Shown here: positions 1-6,246 of the stretch, one piece after another
Position numbering within the stretch: the first letter of the stretch is position 1
How the letters are laid out: each line of letters opens with the position of its first letter
DNA from: Alphaproteobacteria bacterium
Lineage (GTDB): Bacteria > Pseudomonadota > Alphaproteobacteria > JAAXGF01
Direction: 5' to 3'
DNA length: 15,416 bases
NCBI GenBank assembly: GCA_012267605.1
Contig: JAAXGF010000155.1
Coordinates: 1 to 15,416 of the forward strand
Translations under genes and position numbers: made by a program
The notes under the pieces: generated by a model
Told to the model about the DNA's origin: nothing
Database searches by the model: none
What the model saw: the letters and a program-made list of their open reading frames with translations, nothing else

Positions 1-65
1 TTGAGGCACCTGGGCAGTTACCGCGGCGCATATAAATCTCTCTCGAATTCGATGCAAATGGTCTG

Positions 66-803
66 GTGGATGACCTGCGTGATTCCGACCGTATCGAGGG
101 AGCGACGGACGCGGATATCAATGCGGCAATTGTTGCTTCGATTATGGGTAATGGCGTTCAAAATGACGCCTCCATCGAGCCTTTCGGGAATTACGGAATT
201 TCCGGCTCCCAGTCTCGTACAGGCGGATTCGAGCACCAAATATTAATAAGCAACGACATGATCACCAATACCGCCGGGGTGCCGCAGCAAGTCACCGCGA
301 ACTTCATCATCGATGGTGGGACGTTTACATTGAATACGGCACCCGGTGCTATGCTTTCCTACAGATTGACCATCGCTAGCGCTACATTGGCCACGACTAT
401 TTTTGCTTCAGACGGCTTGTTGACAGGTGATGGCCTTGACACGGTTTTTCTGGCCACTGGCGATGACATCGGTGCCGTCTTCAATCCCTCTACTGGTACG
501 GTCGAAATTCCGTTTTCGTTTCAAAGCGTTGATTTAGGGATCCTGAATCCGGGGGAGGCAACTGACTTCCTGTATATACTTGATATCGAAACCGACGTTC
601 CGAACTCGGCCGAAAACTTATTCTTTCAGTTCTCAGACCCAGTTTCGACCCAAGATATTCCGGTACCGGTTGAACGGGTAAATCCGACTTTCCAATTTTC
701 CCCGGTGGTCGCGGGAGTCCCCGAGCCAACCTCTGCCATGCTTTTCGGTGCTGGCCTGGTTGGTCTGGGATTTTTGCTTCGACACCAACGAGCGGGCGGT
801 TGA
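66..803 (+). CDS. PEP-CTERM sorting domain protein, 5' end missing or broken
   Basis: The reading frame is 245 codons from a GTG at 66 and looks like an exported surface or extracellular-matrix protein. Its C-terminus (about residues 218-245) is a textbook PEP-CTERM signal: VPEP, a hydrophobic stretch rich in Gly and Leu, then a basic tail (RHQRAGG). In this family the tail is recognised by an exosortase. The body is Asp/Gly/Thr-rich and predicted to be mostly beta. A signal peptide is expected but absent: the same frame is closed by TAA at 33-35, only ten codons before the GTG. In another frame, bases 5-44 read GTWAVTAAHINLS, which resembles the end of a signal peptide, but that frame is closed by TGA at 2-4. 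A slip in the TC repeat at 37-44 could join the frames. The gene may be frameshifted, a remnant, or affected by sequence error. No exosortase gene is in the window. Family call is firm; start and integrity are uncertain. Confidence 0.75.
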   Translation: MDDLRDSDRIEGATDADINAAIVASIMGNGVQNDASIEPFGNYGISGSQSRTGGFEHQILISNDMITNTAGVPQQVTANFIIDGGTFTLNTAPGAMLSYRLTIASATLATTIFASDGLLTGDGLDTVFLATGDDIGAVFNPSTGTVEIPFSFQSVDLGILNPGEATDFLYILDIETDVPNSAENLFFQFSDPVSTQDIPVPVERVNPTFQFSPVVAGVPEPTSAMLFGAGLVGLGFLLRHQRAGG

Positions 804-827
804 ACCACAACCCCGTTGATCGGCCAC

Positions 828-1361
828 TTAAGCGTCGATTAAGCGCTCACCCATAAGTTCCTCGACGAAATAACTCAATAACTGGTGACGGCCCTTTACC
901 CCCGCCTTGGCATAGATAGCGTTGCATTGCGCTTTGACCGTGCCTTCCTTGGAACTGCGGAGCGCGGCGATTTCAGCGATGGAGAGCCCTTTGATGACGA
1001 GCAGCGCCACGTCACGCTCCGCTGGCGTGAGCGACCAAACATCAAAGTGCTGTTCAAGAAGTTCCATGAACGCGCCGGAGGCCGCACCGATTTGGACCTC
1101 AAGGCGTTTTTGCCGGCTCAATACCTTGCGGATTTCATGCGCAATAAACGCCATGCCAAGCACCAGCGCGAGGACTACGACGAGTTCAAAATTATGATGG
1201 TCGACGCCGCCGAGGACGTATTCGAGACCAGCAAAATCGGTGACGACATCGGCTATGAAGAACAATGCGCAAATCGCCTGCAAGCCCAATACAAACCAGA
1301 GGGCAACGGTCTTTCTCGCGCGACCGTGCACGACCGAGCGGGGTGAAGGAGTGGTGGACAT
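828..1361 (-). CDS. Membrane-tethered LuxR-type transcriptional regulator
   Basis: The 177-residue protein has two predicted membrane helices (about 19-40 and 58-76), a short charged linker (77-105) and a C-terminal LuxR/GerE helix-turn-helix (about 110-170). The HTH shows the family pattern LTPAERDVALLVIKGLSIAE followed by TVK and IYAKAGV. There is no receiver, PAS or autoinducer-binding domain, so any signal must come through the membrane segment or a partner protein. The ATG at 1361 is chosen; a TTG directly before it is possible. Neither has a strong Shine-Dalgarno sequence. The start lies 15 bp after the stop of the cytochrome b gene, so it is probably the last gene of a PepSY / cytochrome b / regulator operon, and it may sense redox or envelope state through them (inference). 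It converges with the PEP-CTERM gene 24 bp away. Target genes are unknown. Confidence 0.85.
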   Translation of the reverse strand: MSTTPSPRSVVHGRARKTVALWFVLGLQAICALFFIADVVTDFAGLEYVLGGVDHHNFELVVVLALVLGMAFIAHEIRKVLSRQKRLEVQIGAASGAFMELLEQHFDVWSLTPAERDVALLVIKGLSIAEIAALRSSKEGTVKAQCNAIYAKAGVKGRHQLLSYFVEELMGERLIDA

Positions 1362-1376
1362 CAACGCGTAGCTGGG

Positions 1377-1907
1377 TCAGCGCCCCGGTTCTGGGAATTC
1401 CTTTCGCCCGGTGATCATAGCCTTGATAAGGTTGACCTTCGAACGCAATGATTCGAACAGGACTCCCGCGACGTGCAAACCGACGCAAATTAGGGCGTAA
1501 TCTGCGATCCCCTCATGAAGGTCCTCGACCCAATCCATGTCGTGGAAGAAGTCGCTTGTCAGCATGATGCCCGTGACGCTGATGAGGACGAGAGCGGCGA
1601 GTAAGTTAAAGATCATCACGGCGCCCAGGGGATTATGGGAGAGTGGCGGTTCGTTACGCCGGGAGAGAAGGCCTTTTAGGTGCTCTACAATATCTTTGCG
1701 ATGCGGCCAGAAGGCGCTGAAGCGCGCGTATTTCGTCCCCACCAAACCCCACAACAGGCGAAGGACGACCAACCCGAAAACCACGTATCCCGCGTAGTTG
1801 TGGATCGCGCTGTCGTCGTCAAAAATCGTGAAATTGGCGAAGAAGAGCAGCGCCGTTGCCCAATGGATGAAGCGTACGAGTGGGTCCCAGACCTTCACGG
1901 AACGCAT
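1377..1907 (-). CDS. Cytochrome b561-like di-heme membrane protein
   Basis: A 176-residue integral membrane protein with four predicted helices (about 12-30, 38-56, 95-117, 133-152), the size and layout of the cytochrome b561 / Ni-Fe hydrogenase b-subunit superfamily. Candidate heme-ligand histidines are His15 (in FIHW), His36 (IHNYAGY), His131 (DLHEG) and His145 (LHVAGV); a family-typical HNPLG lies at 91-95. Such proteins pass electrons across the inner membrane between the quinone pool and a partner. The ATG at 1907 is preceded by AAGGAT at good spacing and begins the conserved VKVWDPLVRFIHW region; the frame stays open farther upstream, but that part overlaps the PepSY gene and does not look coding. 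It lies 46 bp after the PepSY gene and 15 bp before the regulator gene. The electron acceptor or donor cannot be told from sequence. Confidence 0.9.
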   Translation of the reverse strand: MRSVKVWDPLVRFIHWATALLFFANFTIFDDDSAIHNYAGYVVFGLVVLRLLWGLVGTKYARFSAFWPHRKDIVEHLKGLLSRRNEPPLSHNPLGAVMIFNLLAALVLISVTGIMLTSDFFHDMDWVEDLHEGIADYALICVGLHVAGVLFESLRSKVNLIKAMITGRKEFPEPGR

Positions 1908-1953
1908 TAGTTTATCCTTGGGATCCCTCGCCAACGGCGCTGCGGCTGTTTCC

Positions 1954-2238
1954 CTAGTCGTCTTCCTCGATCTTGACGATATTGCCGGTCTCGGGATCGA
2001 TGTAGATCTCATATTCCTTGCCATCCAAAACGACGTTGGCTTCGAGCTTTCCGTCTTCGACCTCGATCTCTTCAACCTCGTATCCTTGTTTCGATAGGAA
2101 GTCGGTGATTTCGTCAGCATTCTTGCCCGCGTGGTCACCTTCCTGCACGGCGGCGAGAGCGACGCCCAAAGGCAGCGCCACGGCTACGATAATGCCGGCG
2201 GTGGCGAAGGCAAGAGCATTGTGTGTGCGGTTTGACAT
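1954..2238 (-). CDS. Small exported PepSY-domain protein
   Basis: A 94-residue protein with a signal peptide (basic MSNRTH, hydrophobic core to about residue 28, likely cleavage after ALA at 30) and one PepSY domain filling the mature part (about 40-92). The domain shows the usual alternation of acidic residues and the ending YEIYIDPETGNIVKIEEDD. PepSY domains occur as periplasmic modules next to membrane cytochromes, peptidases and sensor kinases; their biochemical role is poorly defined. The ATG at 2238 has a strong GAGGAG ribosome site about 7 nt upstream. It is the first gene of an apparent operon with the cytochrome b561-like gene and the membrane LuxR-type regulator. The mature protein is strongly acidic, which would suit binding of cations or a basic partner (inference). 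Confidence 0.88.
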   Translation of the reverse strand: MSNRTHNALAFATAGIIVAVALPLGVALAAVQEGDHAGKNADEITDFLSKQGYEVEEIEVEDGKLEANVVLDGKEYEIYIDPETGNIVKIEEDD

Positions 2239-2684
2239 CTTTTTCTCCTCGAGCAGTTGGTTGGTAGGCACCGCTGTTTCAGGCGGGCCATTGCCTGAAA
2301 TCTGGTAGTGGATAACGAAATTTCCCATCCAACTATGGTTTATTTGCGGCCCTGTACTGCCATTGTTTATGGTCTGAAGAGCTTTGGAACGCCGTATCCG
2401 CAGGTCTAGAGCTAAGCCGGTTGTAAGGATGTGGTTCGGAGCAGGGAAAAACCACGAATATCGCAGCCCAGAATTCTGCAACTGGCCCACCCCATCAGCG
2501 GTTGTTTGCGACATAGCGAACCCGATTTGTGGTTGTTACCGCGTATCAGGATGGTTGTTGCGTCGGGCCCTGTTTGCAAATAATGTACTCGGCTTCGAAG
2601 ACTGGAGTGTGGTTCGCCGACCGCAAAGAAGAGCACCAGCGATCTCGGACGGCGAAGAAAAATATTTATTGGGAGGAGGACAAC
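2239..2684. other. Divergent intergenic region between PepSY and PII genes
   Basis: These 446 bp separate two divergent genes and should carry promoters for both. The open frames in it run on from the flanking genes and show no recognisable family. Visible elements are a GTGGTT/AACCAC inverted repeat (2431-2436 and 2450-2455), the 10-bp palindrome CAGAATTCTG (2469-2478), and a sigma-54-like element at 2610-2625 upstream of the PII gene. The length is generous for simple promoters, so a small RNA or further operators are possible but not shown. Confidence 0.5.
2610..2625 (+). promoter_or_regulatory. Possible sigma-54 promoter of the PII gene
   Basis: TGGTTCG, four bases, then CCGCA keeps the invariant GG and GC of the -24/-12 promoter at the correct spacing, and matches 8 of 12 consensus positions. 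It lies about 60 bp before the PII start codon. Many PII genes are driven by sigma-54 with NtrC, which makes the site plausible. A second partial match (2563-2578) keeps TTGCA but lacks the GG pair. Chance matches of this quality are common, so confidence is low. Confidence 0.25.
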
Positions 2685-3047
2685 ATGAAGCTCGTCAGCG
2701 CAATTATCAAGCCGCATAAACTCGACGACATCCGTGAGGCGCTTTCGAATATCGACGTTCAAGGTATGACCGTGACCGAGGTTAAGGGTACGGGTAGCCA
2801 AAAGGGCCACAAAGAGGTTTATCGGGGCGCCGAGTTCGAAGTCGATTTTCTGTTGCGCACCAAGGTCGATATCGTCGTCGTAGACGAAAACGTGGACAGA
2901 GTTGTTAGCACTATTCGTGACGCCGCAATTACCGGTAACGTGGGAGACGGGAAAATCTTCGTCTTCAAAGTTGAAAACGCGGTTCGCATTCGTACGGGTG
3001 AAACCGATCGGGAAGCCTTTCAACTCTCGATTCGTGACACCACGTAG
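2685..3047 (+). CDS. PII nitrogen-regulatory protein, divergent T-loop (Phe at position 51)
   Basis: A 120-residue PII (GlnB/GlnK) family protein; these trimers bind ATP/ADP and 2-oxoglutarate and control nitrogen-metabolism partners. The N-terminus MKLVSAIIKPHKLDDIREAL, the stretch GMTVTEVKG at 27-35, the B-loop GDGKIFV (87-93) and RIRTGE (Arg101, Arg103) are all typical. ATG at 2685 follows a strong GGGAGGAGG ribosome site. The T-loop departs from GlnB/GlnK: Tyr46 is kept, but position 51, the tyrosine uridylylated by GlnD, is Phe; position 38 is Ser not Arg, 57 is Leu not Pro, 58 is Arg not Lys. Gln39, needed for Mg-ATP/2-oxoglutarate, remains. The protein may sense metabolites without uridylylation (inference). 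It is about 8 residues longer than E. coli GlnB and is not next to glnA or amtB, so it may be an accessory paralogue. No gene symbol is assigned for that reason. Confidence 0.92.
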   Translation: MKLVSAIIKPHKLDDIREALSNIDVQGMTVTEVKGTGSQKGHKEVYRGAEFEVDFLLRTKVDIVVVDENVDRVVSTIRDAAITGNVGDGKIFVFKVENAVRIRTGETDREAFQLSIRDTT

Positions 3048-3100
3048 CCGGGTGCCTCTTAGCTGGAAAAAAACGCATAAATTTTTGTGTGCGCGTTACC

Positions 3101-3529
3101 TCAAGTTCGGGTGATTTGAATCTTTTTCGGCGCTGGCGATTGCGGTGTTAGTTTTGCCACTCTGATCGTCAGCACCCCGTCTTTATGGGTCGCCAGCACC
3201 TTGTCCGGGTCGGCATCACCCGGTAATCGGAACGACCTGCGGAAAGCACCGTATACGCGTTCTGAAAAATAAAAATCCTTCCCTTTTTCCTTGTGTGTGG
3301 AACGTTTTTCGCCGGTCACATTTAGACGCCCATCATGAACCTCGATCGAAATATCAGCTTCGCTCACGCCTGGAAGCTCCAAAGAAATTTCATAACTCTC
3401 CGCGGTTGTTGCGGCTTCCGAACTAGGTGAAAAATACTCGGCCACTCTCTCACCAAACTGACGCACGGGCCCATATATGTGGGACCACCAGTCGGGCATG
3501 GTGGAGGTTAGATCGGATTTCTCTACCAT
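3101..3529 (-). CDS. Small heat shock protein, Hsp20/alpha-crystallin family
   Basis: A 142-residue ATP-independent holdase of the Hsp20 class. The alpha-crystallin domain covers about residues 42-140: YEISLELPGVSEADISIEV, then GRLNVTGEK, the FSERVYGAFRRSFRLP core, and the diagnostic DGVLTIRVAK near the end. A short N-terminal arm (1-40) carries Trp and Phe residues and a C-terminal tail follows. An I-x-I motif is present as IQI in the tail (KKIQITRT), the element that docks into neighbouring dimers in oligomers. ATG at 3529 is preceded by AGGGAG about 9 nt upstream. The gene converges with the PII gene (53 bp gap) and no clear terminator is seen between them. I could not find a convincing sigma-32 promoter or RNA thermometer upstream. 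Confidence 0.93.
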   Translation of the reverse strand: MVEKSDLTSTMPDWWSHIYGPVRQFGERVAEYFSPSSEAATTAESYEISLELPGVSEADISIEVHDGRLNVTGEKRSTHKEKGKDFYFSERVYGAFRRSFRLPGDADPDKVLATHKDGVLTIRVAKLTPQSPAPKKIQITRT

Positions 3530-3779
3530 CGTATTTGCTCCCTATTCCCACTCAAGATCGCAATTTTACGTCAAACGAAAGTAACGCCTTCGCGTACCTA
3601 AGCATTGATGGAAATCAAAAAAACCAAACCGCGAATTCAATAACCTCTTGAGCTAATTCTCTTTTGGCCTGAAAGCGATGCGCCCTTACCAGAGAAGGGC
3701 ACTTCCCAACCGGTGTGTGTCTCTTTACGACCAATCACGGCTCCACGTCGCCGCGCCAAATCATCGTTGCTTTACCCGA

Positions 3780-4182
3780 CTACCACTCCTGTTCGATGCC
3801 GAACTCGGGGAGTTCGTCACTCTTGATCCACCTTATCTCGTTGAGTGCGATTTCGTGACCTGGGCAACGCTTTAGCCTTTTGCATCGCCGCGAGTCTTTG
3901 GTCGTCGTTGTCGCAATTTTCTACAAGATCACAGGCACCGCATGGAGACAAAGGTTCACGGTTTCGAGCAGCCTGCCGCAAGCAGGCCTCTCGCAGACTC
4001 CGCGGTGGCCTATTTAGACAAGGACTGACGATCATTACGGCCCCTTTATCCCGGAGCAATGTTAAGGAACGCGCCCTCAACACCGTCCGGCTCTGATCCC
4101 CATTCAGTAACACCGAATCGTAACAATCAAGATATGGTAAACATCTGCTTAGGGTATTATCAGGATAAGTACTTACGTCCAT
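3780..4182 (-). pseudogene. Possible frameshifted remnant of an unidentified gene
   Basis: On the minus strand an open frame starting at 4182 includes a Cys-containing stretch (CGACDLVENCDNDDQRLAAM) and runs to MQKAKALP near 3861. A shift of one base there leads into a second frame reading GHEIALNEIRWIKSDELPEF and GIEQEW before TAG at 3780-3782. The second part reads like a real protein C-terminus: mixed acidic and hydrophobic, no low-complexity. The two pieces may be one gene broken by a frameshift near 3860. I recognise no family, and chance open frames cannot be excluded. Coordinates mark the suspected remnant, not a defined gene. Confidence 0.2.
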
Positions 4183-4529
4183 ACGGTTTGCACGAAAAGC
4201 GTTCGTATCTCATTTCTTGCTGCGCTGTCTTTAAGACGCTGACGGCAAGCACATGCGCATCGTCCACCGCCACCCAAGGACACCTGGACGGTGAGAGAAA
4301 ATGCGGGCAGTTGTGTGGCGACTCAAGTTTGACGGGCGCAGGATCCAGTTTCCTGAGGAACATCCCGCCGGCTCAGAGTAATTGAGGCCCGGCTCAAATC
4401 AGTTGAGACGGTCAGGCGTTGCCGAGATCGGACACGACGTCATGGATGCTCGGCAGCCCAGTGTCCGCTTATGTATCAGTAAGCCGCCGATGTTTCCACG
4501 CGCCCCAGCCACCGCAGTAGCTGACACTG

Positions 4530-4543
4530 AGCGGACGTCCGCT
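4530..4543. repeat. Perfect 14-bp palindrome with a third half-site nearby
   Basis: AGCGGACGTCCGCT is self-complementary over all 14 bases. A further copy of the half-site GTCCGCT lies at 4463-4469. The palindrome is 64 bp beyond the restored gltS stop in the direction of gltS transcription. No T-run follows, so a simple intrinsic terminator is unlikely. It could be a protein-binding site or part of a degenerate dispersed repeat. Confidence 0.5.
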
Positions 4544-4606
4544 GGGAGGGGTTGGACGCGCAGTCGTTGACCCTTTTTGGGCGATACAGGTCGTTCGCTA
4601 ATTCAG

Positions 4607-5822
4607 TTATGACCCGCCCATTTGCATAAACGGCATAGCCAAAAAGGTTTTGATGACAAAAGCGTTGACAACGTCCAAAAAAAAACGCGCCGACCAGAGG
4701 GACGACAAGGAATGCTTTTGTCGACGGACCGTACTTCGCGGTGACCGCATTCATGTTGGCAATGCCCACAGGCGTCGCGCCCATCCCCAAACCTGTAAAG
4801 CCTGCCGCAATTACGCAAGCGTCGTAGTCTCGGCCCATTAGGCGGAATACGATCCAAATTGCGAATAGGGTAATCACCGTCATTTGGGCAAACAACACGA
4901 TCAAAATCTTCCCCACCGCGCCAGCCAGCACCCAAAGCTGCATGCTCATAAGACTCATCGCCAAGAACAACTGAAGACTGATCTCCGCCGCGCGATCCTG
5001 GGTGACGGGATCAAGTCTTATCTTTAGCAAGTCCGCCCCGTTAGCGATGACGATTCCGACCATCATTGCAGTCAGAAATCCTGGGATGGTTACGCCCTTG
5101 GAAAAAATGTACTGGTTCACCAGATTGCCCGCCTCAATGCAGATAGCGAGGAGCATGAGCGTCGTTAGTGCCGCCGAGACAGGAGGCTGCGAAACTGGCG
5201 CGCAGCTCGCATCTTCCCGACCGCTGTCACTGATCGCGCCACGGCTTCCACCCGTCAAGCCATGCTTGCGGATGAGCCTTTCCGCGACCGGGCCGCCTAA
5301 CAGCCCTCCCGCGATCAAGCCGAAAGTGGCAAAGGCGATGCCGACTTCCTTGGCGGCCTGAAGGCCCGCCGCCTCGGCAACACTTCCCCAGGCGATGGCA
5401 GTACCATGCCCGCCGGCGAGAGAAATGCTACCGCCAAACAGGCCGTAACCGGGGTGCCCGCCGAATGCGATGGCCAACAGCACCCCAGTTGTATCTTGGA
5501 GAATCAGGAAGACGGCGGCTGCCACCAACAATAGCCCAAGCGCCTTGCCACCCTCCCTAAGGAGTCGGAGTTTCGCAGACAATCCAATGGTGGAGAAAAA
5601 AGCCAGCAACAATAGGTCGCGAAGGCGCGTGTCGAATTGAACGGTGATATCCGACAGGTAGTAGATGATCGTGACGACGAGCGAGCACAACAATCCGCCC
5701 GTCACAGCCACGGGAATGCTGTAACGATTCAAGAAGCCGATTTTTCTATTGATGAACGTTCCCGCGAACCATACAGCGACCGCAAGAACCAAGACATTTA
5801 GTCCGTCAACAGTGACTTCCAT
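4607..5822 (-). CDS. gltS: Sodium/glutamate symporter GltS, frameshifted near its 3' end
   Basis: GltS imports glutamate with sodium across the inner membrane. The start MEVTVDG at 5822 opens into about ten hydrophobic segments. The two family hairpin signatures are present: SISLAGGHGTA (about 132-142) and, in the second half, GLGMGATPVGIANMNAV followed by KYGPS. At VPLVGAFFF the frame meets nine consecutive A on the plus strand (4677-4685). As written, translation runs on with unrelated residues to 4476, giving 448 aa. Removing one base from the run restores AFFLDVVNAFVIKTFLAMPF, then MQMGGS and a TAA at 4607-4609, matching the normal C-terminus and a length of 404 aa (E. coli GltS is about 401). 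This is a sequencing error, a true frameshift, or a slippage site. A weak GAGGG lies about 11 nt before the start. Confidence 0.9.
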
Positions 5823-6246
5823 TGATATGCATGCCCTCAGAAGTCGGCGACCACCATGATTGGCTGGGCCTTCGAAAGGATGGAGTTGACGGCGATCTAA
5901 GTGGACATGGTGACATAGTAGTTTCTTGGCGTCGATATCTCCCACCCAAGAAACCGCTCACCGAGTCGACGGAAAATTCATGCCATTGCCCAAAAGCTCC
6001 AACGACTGGGTTTGGCGACGCCTAGCCGTCCGGAGAGGGTGGCCCGCATGTCCGCATCTGGTTCTGATACCGGCCGTTGGTTGCAGTCCATAGCGAACAA
6101 CGATTGAGAAAAGGCAACCATGGTTTTGGTGGTTTCTCAACTTGGCAAGGGAAGGCCGCTTCGGCGTTGCAGAACCTGGGCCGATTCAGCGCTGTACGCC
6201 CCGTGATTTCAAGTCGGTACGTATACCGGAAGTCTTCCTCGCCCTA
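5823..6246. other. Intergenic region upstream of gltS
   Basis: A 424-bp spacer after the methyltransferase gene and before gltS, both on the minus strand. No coding frame in it resembles a protein family. It holds an inverted repeat at 6104-6140 described separately. It should contain the gltS promoter, but I could not identify -35/-10 boxes with confidence. Confidence 0.5.
6104..6140. repeat. 8-bp inverted repeat with an inner palindrome
   Basis: TTGAGAAA (6104-6111) and TTTCTCAA (6133-6140) are perfect inverted copies separated by 21 bases. Between them, off-centre, is the 10-bp palindrome AACCATGGTT (6116-6125). The element sits about 110 bp beyond the methyltransferase stop and about 280 bp before gltS. 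It could be an operator or a transcript hairpin; no T-run follows on the minus strand to suggest a classic terminator. Confidence 0.4.

Larger units (their letters stand above)
3530..4606. other. Gene-poor stretch with possible gene debris and palindromes
   Basis: About 1.1 kb between the Hsp20 and gltS genes with no recognisable intact gene. Several short open frames overlap on both strands without family resemblance or convincing ribosome sites. Items seen: a minus-strand C-terminus-like peptide ending at 3780; a perfect 6-bp hairpin GCCTGC/GCAGGC at 3971-3987; a 7-bp inverted repeat TGCCGAG/CTCGGCA (4420-4426, 4449-4455); and a perfect 14-bp palindrome at 4530-4543. I looked for a tRNA by its T-arm consensus and saw none. 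The stretch may be a decayed insertion or a relic locus (inference). Confidence 0.5.

Noticed and set aside
885..1346. 153-codon plus-strand frame opposite the LuxR-type gene
   Set aside because: Arg/Asp-rich shadow translation; the minus-strand frame carries a complete HTH and two membrane helices.
2563..2578. Second sigma-54-like match upstream of the PII gene
   Set aside because: The invariant GG at -24 is CG; only the TTGCA half fits.
2412..3023. 203-codon open frame antisense to the PII gene
   Set aside because: It is the shadow of the PII coding region and its upstream spacer; no family resemblance, and the plus-strand PII protein is certain.
3048..3100. Possible terminator between the convergent PII and Hsp20 genes (AACGC / GCGTT)
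   Set aside because: Only 5 bp pair around a 16-base AT-rich loop, and the T-run is inside the loop rather than after the stem.
3971..3987. Perfect GCCTGC-CGCAA-GCAGGC hairpin as a terminator or RNA gene
   Set aside because: The stem is only 6 bp, no T-run follows on either strand, and no gene ends nearby.
4476..4606. Extra 45-residue C-terminal domain of GltS
   Set aside because: The residues after VPLVGAFFF are an out-of-frame reading of the normal GltS end followed by non-coding DNA.
5958..6140. Short minus-strand frame in the gltS upstream spacer
   Set aside because: No ribosome site, no family resemblance and composition typical of random translation.
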